This document shows, in pieces, positions 34,372-42,288 of a DNA stretch of 43,977 nucleotides. The translations under genes and the position numbers were made by a program. Every line of letters begins with the position of its first letter. Positions within the stretch are counted from its first letter, which is position 1. Origin of the DNA: Halobacterium bonnevillei (GTDB taxonomy: Archaea > Halobacteriota > Halobacteria > Halobacteriales > Halobacteriaceae); NCBI RefSeq assembly GCF_009831555.1, contig NZ_WUUU01000008.1, positions 1 through 43,977 of the forward strand, written 5' to 3'. The notes under the pieces were generated by a model that saw only the letters and a program-made list of their open reading frames with translations, searched no databases and was not told the origin of the DNA.

Positions 34372-35541
34372 ATGACTACGAGAGTCGTCGTTCTCGGTGC
34401 AGGGTACGCGGGCGCTGGCGCGATATCGACGCTGGAGTCCGCACTCGGCGCGGGGACGGAGCTCGTGTGGGTGTCCGACACTGACTACCACCTCGTGCTC
34501 CACGAAGCCCACCGCGTCATCCGCGACCCTGCCGTCAAGGAGAAGATCACGATCCCCGTCGAGGACATCGCGTCCCGGGGGACCGAGTTCGTCCACGACG
34601 AGGTCGTCGACGTTCACACGGACGACCGGACGGTCGAACTCGCTGACGGCGACGATCTCGGCTACGACTATCTCCTGGTCGGCATCGGCTCCGAAACGGC
34701 GACGTACGGCATCGACGGAATGGCCGAGTACCCGCTCACACTGAAGAACCTCGACGACGCGCTGGAGATCCACGAGGAAGTGAAGGCCGCCGCGAAAGAA
34801 GCCACCCGCGAGGACCCCGCGCAGGTCGTCGTCGGCGGCGCCGGCCTCTCGGGCATCCAGAGCGCCGGCGAAATCGCGGAGTTCCGCGACCGACACAACG
34901 CCCCCATCGACATCACGCTGGTGGAGGCGCTCCCGGAGATCTTCCCGCCGGGCGACAGCGAAATCCAGGGCGCGCTGCGCCACCGCCTCGAGAACGCGAA
35001 CGTCGACATCCTCACGGACGACCCCATCACGGCCGCGAACGCGGACTCCCTGGAGTTCGGCGAGCGCGACGAACTCGACTACGACGTCTTCCTCTGGACC
35101 GGCGGCGTGACCGGGCCAACAGAACTCGCCGACGTCGACATCGAAGCGGAACACAACCGCCTGCAGACGGCGTCGACCCTCCAGACCGAGGACGAACGCG
35201 TGTTCGCAGTCGGCGACTGTTCGATGGTCGAGCAGGGCGACGACGACGTCGCTCCGCCGACCGCGCAGGCCGCCTGGCAGGCCGCCGACGTCGCCGCGGA
35301 GAACATCGCGCGCGCCATCGACGACCGCCCGCTGCAGACGTGGACGTACGACGACCAGGGGACGCTGGTCTCCATCGGCGAAACCGCAATCGCCCACGAC
35401 GTCGAGGTCGGGGGCGTGTCCGCGCCGGTTCGGACGTTCAACAGTGTGCCCGCGAAAGTCCTCAAGAAGGGCGCCGCCGCGCGCTGGATCGCGAAGATCA
35501 CCTCGTGGTCTCGCGCGATGAAGGCCTGGGACGCGCTGTAA
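34372..35541 (+). CDS. NADH dehydrogenase type II-like FAD-dependent oxidoreductase
   Basis: It probably oxidises NAD(P)H at the membrane face and passes electrons to menaquinone without pumping. The 389-aa protein has an FAD Rossmann motif VLGAGYAGAG at the N-terminus, the second (NADH) Rossmann QVVVGGAGLSGIQSAGE (about 155-170), LVEALPEIFP and the FAD-contact VFAVGDCSMVEQGD (about 280). A C-terminal basic amphipathic segment (KVLKKGAAARWIAKITSWSRAMKAW) is typical of NDH-2 membrane binding. Sulfide:quinone oxidoreductase is an alternative, but the pair of redox cysteines expected for that is absent. Confidence 0.87.
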   Translation: MTTRVVVLGAGYAGAGAISTLESALGAGTELVWVSDTDYHLVLHEAHRVIRDPAVKEKITIPVEDIASRGTEFVHDEVVDVHTDDRTVELADGDDLGYDYLLVGIGSETATYGIDGMAEYPLTLKNLDDALEIHEEVKAAAKEATREDPAQVVVGGAGLSGIQSAGEIAEFRDRHNAPIDITLVEALPEIFPPGDSEIQGALRHRLENANVDILTDDPITAANADSLEFGERDELDYDVFLWTGGVTGPTELADVDIEAEHNRLQTASTLQTEDERVFAVGDCSMVEQGDDDVAPPTAQAAWQAADVAAENIARAIDDRPLQTWTYDDQGTLVSIGETAIAHDVEVGGVSAPVRTFNSVPAKVLKKGAAARWIAKITSWSRAMKAWDAL

Positions 35542-35628
35542 GGCGCACGGCGCTGTGTTGACTCGTAGAGCGCGGCCGCAGTTTCTTCGAAGCGCCCGTA
35601 CCGTTCGCCACCTGCCCTCGCTGGACAG

Positions 35629-35985
35629 TTACGAGACGTTCGCGACGGGTCGCTTCTCGACGCGCCATTCGCCGGCCTGGACGTCCAGGAAGAACGTGCG
35701 ACTCGCCTTGTCCGACTGCAGGATGAGTTTGCTGTCCGTCGTCTCGAAGTGCGTGAGCAGCTTCAACTCGATTTCCTCGCGGACCGTGTCGAACCGCAGG
35801 CGGTGGCGGCCGCCGGCCTCGTAGAGCCCGACGCGCATCCGGATCTGGTCGTCGCTCGGTGGGAATTCGCAGAACAGCGTCCCGCCGGTTTGCTCCTCGA
35901 CCTCGCCGCCGTTGGCCGCCGCCCACGCCTCGAAGGCGTCGACGAACGACGCGGCGAGTCCGTCGTCGTCCCAAATCTCCTGCAT
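35629..35985 (-). CDS. 118-aa acidic protein of unknown function
   Basis: I do not recognise this family. The N-terminus looks helical (QEIWDDDGLAASFVDAFEAWAAANGG), followed by a mostly beta pattern: GGTLFCEFPPSDDQIRMRVGLYE, RHRLRFDTVREEIELKLLTHFET, DSKLILQSDKASRTFFLDVQAGEW. It ends VEKRPVANVS. There is one cysteine and no membrane segment. The start is the ATG at 35985. It is convergent with the NDH-2-like gene and stands alone with no operon partner. Its codon use matches its neighbours. Confidence 0.75.
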   Translation of the reverse strand: MQEIWDDDGLAASFVDAFEAWAAANGGEVEEQTGGTLFCEFPPSDDQIRMRVGLYEAGGRHRLRFDTVREEIELKLLTHFETTDSKLILQSDKASRTFFLDVQAGEWRVEKRPVANVS

Positions 35986-36081
35986 ACGCTGCCCTCACCG
36001 CGGCCGGTGTTAGGGTTTGTGGAGACGTCGACAGGGCGCACAGTCGTCAACGTTGAAGGCGTCGGGCTGGCAACGGCCGGT

Positions 36082-36237
36082 ATGGTCGCCGAACTCGTCT
36101 GGTACGGTTTCGCGCTCCTCGTCACCGTCACGGTCATCGCCATCGGCGCGTACATCGGGGCGCTGCGCGCGCTTGACACGTTCTACTCCGAGGAGGACAG
36201 CATCTTCCTCTCCGAGGACGCCGGGCCGCATAAGTGA
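36082..36237 (+). CDS. 51-aa single-span membrane peptide, unknown function
   Basis: A short hydrophobic peptide: VAELVWYGFALLVTVTVIAIGAYIGALRAL forms one membrane span (about residues 3-29), followed by an acidic tail with TFYSEEDSIFLSEDAGPHK. No family is recognised. The frame is open well upstream, but the composition becomes coding-like only from the ATG at 36082, and the upstream part is antisense to the preceding gene. A promoter is not obvious. Codon use is haloarchaeal. Confidence 0.6.
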   Translation: MVAELVWYGFALLVTVTVIAIGAYIGALRALDTFYSEEDSIFLSEDAGPHK

Positions 36238-36395
36238 GCCCGCCGCGTGGGTGGAACCGCCGCCGTTCTTGCGGGACGTAGTGGGATTTCCCGATCGGAT
36301 AGCCGTAGTTGGAAGTGAGATTGCGCTCCTCGGTCGACAGCCGAAGCAAACTCGCAGTCCGGTAGCGGCCCGGACTGTGCAGTCAGAGCCCGAGA

Positions 36396-36650
36396 TTACG
36401 CGAGTGCTCCCAATGCGAGAACAGCGAGGCCACCGAGGATCAGCGACACCCCGCCGACGACCCAAAAGAGTCGCTTTCCCCTCAACGTCGGTTCGTCGAA
36501 ATCGAACAGGAATTTGAACCGGCCTCCGACGCGCAACTGCGTTTCGTTTCCGAGGATAGCGTGATACAGTTGCATCAGACCCCCAAAAATGGAGAATAGG
36601 CCGACCGAGAGGAAGAACAAAACACTGAGAGCGGAATATATATTGACCAT
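36396..36650 (-). CDS. 84-aa two-span membrane protein, AT-richer than its surroundings
   Basis: A small membrane protein of unknown function. An N-terminal span (NIYSALSVLFFLSVGLFSIFGG) is followed by a polar loop (YHAILGNETQLRVGGRFKFLFDFDEPTLRGKR) and a second span (LFWVVGGVSLILGGLAVLALGALA). It is less acidic and its DNA less GC-rich than nearly all neighbours, including codons such as ATA, TAT and AAA. GTTTATCGG (36672-36680) is centred about 27 nt upstream. It is flanked by non-coding DNA, with a gene remnant on its promoter side, so it may have been acquired recently. Confidence 0.65.
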   Translation of the reverse strand: MVNIYSALSVLFFLSVGLFSIFGGLMQLYHAILGNETQLRVGGRFKFLFDFDEPTLRGKRLFWVVGGVSLILGGLAVLALGALA

Positions 36651-36670
36651 GCCAGGCGTCGAAATTATAG

Positions 36671-36781
36671 TCCGATAAACTAATTGATTTTCGTGGCAAC
36701 TGGCGCGAGGACCTGACGGTGCTGCGCTGCGGAGAACTGGAGGAACTCGCGGACGTCGAAGCCGAGTTGCCTCCGCACTGA
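36671..36781 (+). pseudogene. Possible C-terminal gene remnant
   Basis: An open stretch of 36 codons with no start codon, bounded by TAG (36668-36670) and TGA (36779-36781). The product is protein-like and acidic (NWREDLTVLRCGELEELADVEAELPPH in two segments), with a haloarchaeal codon pattern. It overlaps the promoter of the AT-richer gene at 36396-36650. It may be the tail of a gene broken when that gene arrived. Confidence 0.35.
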
Positions 36782-36798
36782 GGCCGCGTGCGTCCGGA

Positions 36799-37620
36799 CT
36801 ACTCCAGGCTCATGCCGGCGTGCCACTCGTCGACGCCGGCCTCCGCTTTCTTCCGGTCCATCTGCGCGAGGAGGTGGACCGCGAGGCTCGCCGTCTCGGC
36901 GGCAGTGCTCTCGCCCTCGGTGAGGAATTCGCCGGTCTCGCGGTTCGCGAACACCGAGCAGACCGCGCCGGCGCGCAGCCCGTAGATGTTCGCGAGGGTG
37001 CAGATCGCGGCGGCCTCCATCTCGATGTTCGCGACGTTCGCGTTTTTCAGTTCCTCGACGAGTTCGTCGCTGCCAGCCGCCTCGAAGCCGTCGAAGCCGG
37101 GGCGGCCCTGGCCCGCGTAGAAGGAGTCCGAACTCATCGTGAGGCCGACGTGGTAGTCGTGGCCGAGGCGCTCCGCGGCGGCGATCAGCGCGGAGACGAC
37201 TTCGTGGCTGGCGACTGCGGGGTAGTCCTCGCGGACGTACTCGTCGCTGGTGCCCTCCTGGCGAACCGCGCCCCGGGTGATGACGAGGTCGCCGGGGTCC
37301 ATGTTCGCCTGGAGCGCGCCACACGACCCGACGCGGATGAACGTCTCGGCGCCGACCCGCGCGAGTTCCTCGAACGCGATGGCGGCCGACGGCGACCCGA
37401 TACCCGTCGACGTGACGGAGATCGGGGTGCCCTCGTAGGTGCCGGTCGCGGTGCGGTACTCGCGGTGGTACGCGACCTCGTCGTGGTCGTCCCACAGCGG
37501 CGTGATCTTGTCGAGGCGTTCGGGGTTACCGGGGAGCAGGACGGCGTCCGCGACGTCCCCCGCCGCCAGTTCGACGTGATACTGGACCTCGTCGTTCGGG
37601 TCCTCGCTGTCGCCAGGCAT
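36799..37620 (-). CDS. udp: Uridine phosphorylase
   Basis: It cleaves uridine (and perhaps deoxyuridine) with phosphate to uracil and (deoxy)ribose-1-phosphate. The 273-aa protein has NP-I family motifs: VLLPGNPERLDKI near the N-terminus, TSTGIGSPSAAIAFEEL, FIRVGSCGAL (phosphate site), TMSSDSFYAGQGR and NIEMEAAAICTLANI (nucleoside-ribose site), then GAVCSVFANR. I prefer the ATG at 37620 (PGDSEDPNDEVQYHV); a longer frame begins at 37647, but CACTTTGGGC near 37645 looks like the promoter. It lies 72 nt downstream of cdd on the same strand, so the pair forms a pyrimidine-salvage unit. Confidence 0.92.
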   Translation of the reverse strand: MPGDSEDPNDEVQYHVELAAGDVADAVLLPGNPERLDKITPLWDDHDEVAYHREYRTATGTYEGTPISVTSTGIGSPSAAIAFEELARVGAETFIRVGSCGALQANMDPGDLVITRGAVRQEGTSDEYVREDYPAVASHEVVSALIAAAERLGHDYHVGLTMSSDSFYAGQGRPGFDGFEAAGSDELVEELKNANVANIEMEAAAICTLANIYGLRAGAVCSVFANRETGEFLTEGESTAAETASLAVHLLAQMDRKKAEAGVDEWHAGMSLE

Positions 37621-37692
37621 ACCCCCGGTTTCGCTGCCGGAGCCCAAAGTGTCTTCGCGTTCCGTACGGCCGACGGCGACGAGTGTGTCCGG

Positions 37693-38094
37693 TTACGGTT
37701 GCTTACCGAGCATCTCTGGCGTGATAGTGTCGGGGATGAGTCCGCCGACGGTGTAGCGTTCGAAGCCGTCGCCGGTGTCACAGAGCACGGGCGTGTCGTC
37801 GCTGCAGAACTCCGCGAGCGTCTGCCGGCACATCCCGCAGGGCGTGACGGCGTCCCTGGCCGCGGACGTGACGACCACGCGGGTGAACTCGCGGTGACCG
37901 TCCGCGACCGCTTCGCCGACGGCGACTTCCTCGGCGTGCAGGCTGTTCGAGTAGTTCGCGTTCTCGACGTTGCAGCCGGTGTAGACGTCGCCGCTGGCCG
38001 TCTCGACGGCCGCACCGACCGGGTACTCCGAGTAGGGCACGTACGCGTTCTGGAGCGCATCGCGGGCGGCGGCGAGCAAATCGTCGTCGTTCAT
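37693..38094 (-). CDS. cdd: Cytidine deaminase
   Basis: It deaminates cytidine or deoxycytidine to uridine. The 133-aa length is that of tetrameric CDAs. It has YVPYSEYPVGAAVET, GCNVENANYSNSLHAEE and TPCGMCRQTLAEF. The zinc ligands appear to be His53 (HAE), Cys86 and Cys89, with Glu55 as proton shuttle. Short tetrameric CDAs normally have Cys at the first position, so this resembles the E. coli-type His-Cys-Cys set. It lies between the transporter permease gene and udp on the same strand, so uridine made here can feed udp directly. Start ATG at 38094. Confidence 0.94.
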   Translation of the reverse strand: MNDDDLLAAARDALQNAYVPYSEYPVGAAVETASGDVYTGCNVENANYSNSLHAEEVAVGEAVADGHREFTRVVVTSAARDAVTPCGMCRQTLAEFCSDDTPVLCDTGDGFERYTVGGLIPDTITPEMLGKQP

Positions 38095-38193
38095 GCCAGG
38101 GGGTTCGCGGAGTTACACCAAAAACCCGCCGCGTTGCAGCCCGGACGACACACGACCGATGAAACAGCGGCGAGTCCGCGACCGTGAGCGTGG

Positions 38194-39396
38194 TTACTCG
38201 TCTTCGCCGGACTCGTAGTGGTCGCCGGCCGCGGACGGGAGCCGCGTGCGACCGAACAGCGCGAGCACGACGATGACCGTGATGTAGGGAATCGTCCGCA
38301 CTAGTTCGGTGGGGACGTTGAAGACGTCACGCGCCTGCAGCGTGAGCTGCGTGGCGTCCAGACCGGCGAACAGCATCGTCGAGGCCAGTGCCCCGACCGG
38401 GTTGTAGTTCCCGAAGAGGTACGCGACGATGGCGATGAACCCCTTGCCGTTGACCATCGTCGGGCCGTTGCCCGTGAACTGGCCGATGCCGAGCGCGAGT
38501 GCGGCGCCGCCGACGCCGGCGAGCACGCCGGACAGCAGGACGGCGACGTACCGGACGCGGTGGACGTTCACGCCCGCGGTGTCGAGGGCTTTCGGGTTCT
38601 CGCCGCTGGCTTTCACCCACCGGCCGAACGCGGTGCGGTTGAGCGTGTACCACGACAGCGCGACGGCCGCGAACATCAGGTAGACGGGCGGGCCGGCGTC
38701 GAACAGCGCGCCGAAAAACGGGAGGCCGACCAACGAGGACTGGAGGTCGAGCACGCCGACCACCGGGAGGTCGAGGACGAACCCGAGTTCCCACGTCACG
38801 AATTCGGAGACGAACGGAATCCCCATGTCCGTGAGCGTCGGGAACGTCGCGACGCTGTCGGTGTTCTTCGACCCGTAGATGACCGACGAGAGGAACGGCG
38901 CGAGGCCGAGCGCGATCAGCCAGACGGCGAGGCCGGCGATGATCTGGTCGGCGCGGAACTCGATGCAGACGACGGCGAACAAGGCGGCGAGCAGCGTGCT
39001 CGCGACGACGCCGCCGGCGAGGCCGTACCAGACGCTGCCGGTGACGTCCGTCGCGTAGATGCCGGTGAACGCGGCGATGATGAGCAGTCCCTCGAGGCCG
39101 ATGTTGATGACGCCGCTCTTCTCCGCGAAGATGCCGCCGAGCGCGGCGAACGCGATGGGCACCGAGAGCCGCAGCGTCGCGGCGAGGGTGGAACTCGCGG
39201 TCAGGACCGCGAACAGCCTGCCGGCTGTGGATTCCGGCGCGAAGACGCCGAAGGCGACGAGCGAGAGTACGGCCGCGAGCGTGATGGCGATGACGCTCTG
39301 CTGGACGCGGCTGCGGCCAGCAAACAGGCGGTCGTATGCTCGTTCTGGCAGCGCACGAACGTCCGACGCCGATGGCACGTAGTCCGCGCTACTCAT
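38194..39396 (-). CDS. ABC transporter permease, BMP/nucleoside type (second permease)
   Basis: One of two inner-membrane subunits of a nucleoside-family ABC importer (BmpC/NupQ-like). The 400-aa protein has about ten hydrophobic spans. Typical motifs are LGGIFAEKSGVINIGLEGLLIIAA split across the first spans, VNVHRVRYVAVLLSGVLAGVGGA and GKGFIAIVAYLFGNYNPVGALAST. The soluble N-terminal tail (ADYVPSASDVRALPERAYDRL) is haloarchaeal. I chose the ATG at 39396; a GTG at 39405 is possible. The start overlaps the end of the upstream permease gene by 8 nt, so the two are translationally coupled. Confidence 0.92.
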   Translation of the reverse strand: MSSADYVPSASDVRALPERAYDRLFAGRSRVQQSVIAITLAAVLSLVAFGVFAPESTAGRLFAVLTASSTLAATLRLSVPIAFAALGGIFAEKSGVINIGLEGLLIIAAFTGIYATDVTGSVWYGLAGGVVASTLLAALFAVVCIEFRADQIIAGLAVWLIALGLAPFLSSVIYGSKNTDSVATFPTLTDMGIPFVSEFVTWELGFVLDLPVVGVLDLQSSLVGLPFFGALFDAGPPVYLMFAAVALSWYTLNRTAFGRWVKASGENPKALDTAGVNVHRVRYVAVLLSGVLAGVGGAALALGIGQFTGNGPTMVNGKGFIAIVAYLFGNYNPVGALASTMLFAGLDATQLTLQARDVFNVPTELVRTIPYITVIVVLALFGRTRLPSAAGDHYESGEDE

Positions 39397-40678
39397 CGAC
39401 ACCACCCCCGGTGCCGCCGTCAGTTGCGACTGGCTGCTCGCCGGGCTGGTGGAACGAGCCGAACTTCCGTCCCGCCATCCGGAAGAACTCCGGCATCGCC
39501 ACGAACAGGATGATGAGGCCGCGGAGCACGCCGACGAGCGCCGGCGGCACGTCCGAGCCGACCTGCACGACGATGCTGCCGCTTTTCAGGATGCCGAAGA
39601 GTAACGCGGCGAACCCGACGCCGAGCGGGTTGTTCCCCGCGAGGATGGAGACGGTGATGCCGTCGAAGCCGTACGACGGGACGCCGGGCTGGAAGTTCCC
39701 GAGCACCATCATCACGTAGACCGCGCCGCCGATGCCGGCGAGCGCGCCGGACAGCGTCATGCTGGAGACGATGGTACGGTCGGCGTCCACCCCGCCGTAC
39801 TCGGCGGCATCAGGCTGGAGGCCGCTCGTCCGGAGGTCGTATCCGAAGGACGTGTGCCGAAGAAGGTACCAGACGCCGACGAGCACTGCGATGCCGAACG
39901 CGAGCGCGAGCAGGGAGACGTCGTCTCGTGCGCGGAACACGAGTTCGGGGAACATCGCGACGTCGGGGAGGCTGACGGTCTGGTTCGCGAAGCTCTCGGG
40001 GTCCTTGAAGAACTGCTCTCGGGAGACGAAGAACAGCGCGATGGAGGTGGCGACGAAATTCAGCATAATGGTCGTGATGACCTCGTTCGCGTCCGCGTAC
40101 GCCTTCAGCGCGCCCGGGACGGCGCCGTAGACGCCGCCGGCGAACGCGCCCAGCAGCAGACCCAACGGCAGGAGGATGACGGCCGCGAACACGCCCAGAC
40201 CCGCCAGCGGCGGCGCGACGTAGACGAGGACGACGCCAGTGACGAGTGCGCCCATCACGAGCTGGCCCTGCGCGCCGATGTTGAAGATGCCGGCGCGGAA
40301 CGCCACGGCGACGGCGACCCCCGTGAACAGCAGAATCGTCGTCTCCGCGATGGTGGTCGCGAACTGCCCGTTAGTCGGGTCGTTCAGGATGTCCCCGAGC
40401 GCCCCGAGGAACAGCAGGTCGTAGAGCGCGATCGGGTCGTAACAGAACCCCATCGCGAACAGCGCGTCGCCGCCGACGAACTGCGTGACGAACGCGCCGG
40501 GGAACGCCAGCGTGTACGCGGCCGTCTCACAGGACGTCATGCGGCCGGCGCCGAGCACGATGACCGCGCCGATGAGCACGGACAACAGGAGCGCGGACGC
40601 GCTGATGAGGAAGCGCTCGAAGCCGGAGGCGCGCACGAGTCGCCCCATCGCGTCGCGAGCGCGCTGGGAGAGACTCAC
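39389..40678 (-). CDS. ABC transporter permease, BMP/nucleoside type (first permease)
   Basis: Partner permease of the nucleoside-type importer (NupP-like). The 429-aa protein has about eight to ten spans. Motifs include FRAGIFNIGAQGQLVMGAL, YADANEVITTIMLNFVATSIALF, RTSGLQPDAAEYGGVDADR, SGALAGIGGAVYVMM and FDGITVSILAGNNPLGVGFAALLFG. The likely start is GTG at 40678, overlapping the ATPase gene's stop (GTGA). The next internal ATG is 11 codons later. It lies between the ATPase and the second permease in a tightly overlapping operon. Confidence 0.93.
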   Translation of the reverse strand: MSLSQRARDAMGRLVRASGFERFLISASALLLSVLIGAVIVLGAGRMTSCETAAYTLAFPGAFVTQFVGGDALFAMGFCYDPIALYDLLFLGALGDILNDPTNGQFATTIAETTILLFTGVAVAVAFRAGIFNIGAQGQLVMGALVTGVVLVYVAPPLAGLGVFAAVILLPLGLLLGAFAGGVYGAVPGALKAYADANEVITTIMLNFVATSIALFFVSREQFFKDPESFANQTVSLPDVAMFPELVFRARDDVSLLALAFGIAVLVGVWYLLRHTSFGYDLRTSGLQPDAAEYGGVDADRTIVSSMTLSGALAGIGGAVYVMMVLGNFQPGVPSYGFDGITVSILAGNNPLGVGFAALLFGILKSGSIVVQVGSDVPPALVGVLRGLIILFVAMPEFFRMAGRKFGSFHQPGEQPVATDGGTGGGVDE

Positions 40679-42246
40679 TGCGGCACCTCCATGGCGTCGC
40701 GCTCGTCGCGGGGCTCGTACCCCTCGGGGTACTCGCCCGCCATCAGCAGGCCGAGTTCCTCCTCGGTGATGTCGTCGGGGTCGACGACCGCCATCAGGTC
40801 GCCGTCGTGCATGACGGCGAGGCGGTCGGAGAGTCCCTGCACCTCGTCGAGTTTCGAGGACACCAGGAGGACGCCGCGGCCCTCGTCGCGGAGTTCGAGC
40901 AGGCGGTCGTGGATGAACTCCTGGGAACCGATGTCGACGCCGCGCGTCGGGTGCGTGGCGACGACGAGTCGCGGGTCGCGTTCGAACTCGCGGCCCACGA
41001 TGAACTTCTGTTGGTTGCCGCCCGACAGCGAGACGGCCCTCGCGTCCGGATTGCCGGGGCGGACGTCGTACTCGTCGACGACTGCGTCGGCGTGCTCGCG
41101 GGACTGCTGCCAGTCGATGGTGCCCCTTGAGGAGAACGAGGGGCTGTGCTGGCTGCCGAGGATGGCGTTCTCCACGAGGTCGAAGTCCATCACGAGGCCG
41201 CGTTCCTGGCGGTCCTCGGGGATGTAGGCCATGCCGTCCTCGATGCGCTCGCGCCGCGAGTCGTCGGTGACCGACCGGCCGTCGAAGGCGACGTCGCCCG
41301 TTTCTGGGTCGCGCAGGCCGGTGATGGCTTCGACGAGTTCCGCCTGGCCGTTGCCGTCGACGCCCGCGATGCCGAACACCTCGCCCTCGCGGACGGCGAA
41401 GGAGACGTCGGTAACGGCGGGGACCTCGCGGTCGTCGAGGACGGACAGCGAGTCGACGTCCAGGACGACGTCCCCGACGTCTGTCGCCCGCGATTCGACT
41501 TCCAGCACCACTTCGCGGCCGACCATCAGCTCCGCGAGTTCCTCGCGGGTGGTGTCGGCGGCGTCGACCGTCGCGACGTTCTTCCCGTCGCGGAGGACGG
41601 TGACGTCGTCGGCGGCGTGCATCGCTTCGCCGAGTTTGTGCGTGATGAAGATGACCGTCTTCCCCTGGTCGGTGAGTTCCTCGAGGACATCGAAGAGGTC
41701 CTCGACCTCCTGTGGGGTGAGGACGGCCGTCGGTTCGTCAAGGATGAGCACGTCGGCGCCGCGGTAGAGCGCTTTCAGGATTTCGACGCGCTGCTGGACG
41801 CCGACGCTCGCGTCGGCGACCGTCTGGTCGGGGTCGACGCCGAATCCGTAGCGGTCGCTGAGTTCGACGACCTCCCGCCGGGTCGCCTCGCTGTCGACGG
41901 CGAGGCCGCCCCACTTCCGGGGTTCGTTGCCGAGCGCGATGTTCTCGGCGACGGTCATCGTGTCCACGAGCATGAAGTGCTGGTGGATCATTCCGACGCC
42001 GGCGTCGATGGCGTCCCGCGGCGAGTCGAACTCCCGCGGCTGGCCGTCCACGACGACGCGGCCGCCGTCGGGCTGGTAGAGCCCGTAGAGGACGTTCATC
42101 AGCGTCGTTTTTCCCGCGCCGTTCTCTCCCAGGAGCGCGTGTACGGACCCCCGCTCGACGGCCAGGTCGACGTCGTCGTTGGCCACGACTCCCGGGAACC
42201 GTTTCGTGATGGCGTCCAGTCGGACGGCCGTATCCGTTTGCGTCAT
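40675..42246 (-). CDS. ABC transporter ATP-binding protein with two nucleotide-binding domains (nucleoside type)
   Basis: It powers the importer. The 523-aa protein is a fusion of two ABC modules, as in RbsA/MglA/NupA. The first has Walker A GENGAGKTTLMN, signature SVGVQQRVEILKAL, Walker B VLILDEPTAVLTPQE and switch FITHKLGEAM. The second has a degenerate Walker A (GVDGNGQAELVEAI), signature LSGGNQQKFIVGREF and VVATHPTRGVDIGS. Typically the first site is catalytic and the second degenerate. It is followed by the two permease genes with overlap and preceded by the lipoprotein gene (42-nt gap). Confidence 0.94.
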   Translation of the reverse strand: MTQTDTAVRLDAITKRFPGVVANDDVDLAVERGSVHALLGENGAGKTTLMNVLYGLYQPDGGRVVVDGQPREFDSPRDAIDAGVGMIHQHFMLVDTMTVAENIALGNEPRKWGGLAVDSEATRREVVELSDRYGFGVDPDQTVADASVGVQQRVEILKALYRGADVLILDEPTAVLTPQEVEDLFDVLEELTDQGKTVIFITHKLGEAMHAADDVTVLRDGKNVATVDAADTTREELAELMVGREVVLEVESRATDVGDVVLDVDSLSVLDDREVPAVTDVSFAVREGEVFGIAGVDGNGQAELVEAITGLRDPETGDVAFDGRSVTDDSRRERIEDGMAYIPEDRQERGLVMDFDLVENAILGSQHSPSFSSRGTIDWQQSREHADAVVDEYDVRPGNPDARAVSLSGGNQQKFIVGREFERDPRLVVATHPTRGVDIGSQEFIHDRLLELRDEGRGVLLVSSKLDEVQGLSDRLAVMHDGDLMAVVDPDDITEEELGLLMAGEYPEGYEPRDERDAMEVPQ

Positions 42247-42288
42247 TGCGTGTAGAATCTGCTTGTGAACGTCGTTGCCGCGGGCCGA

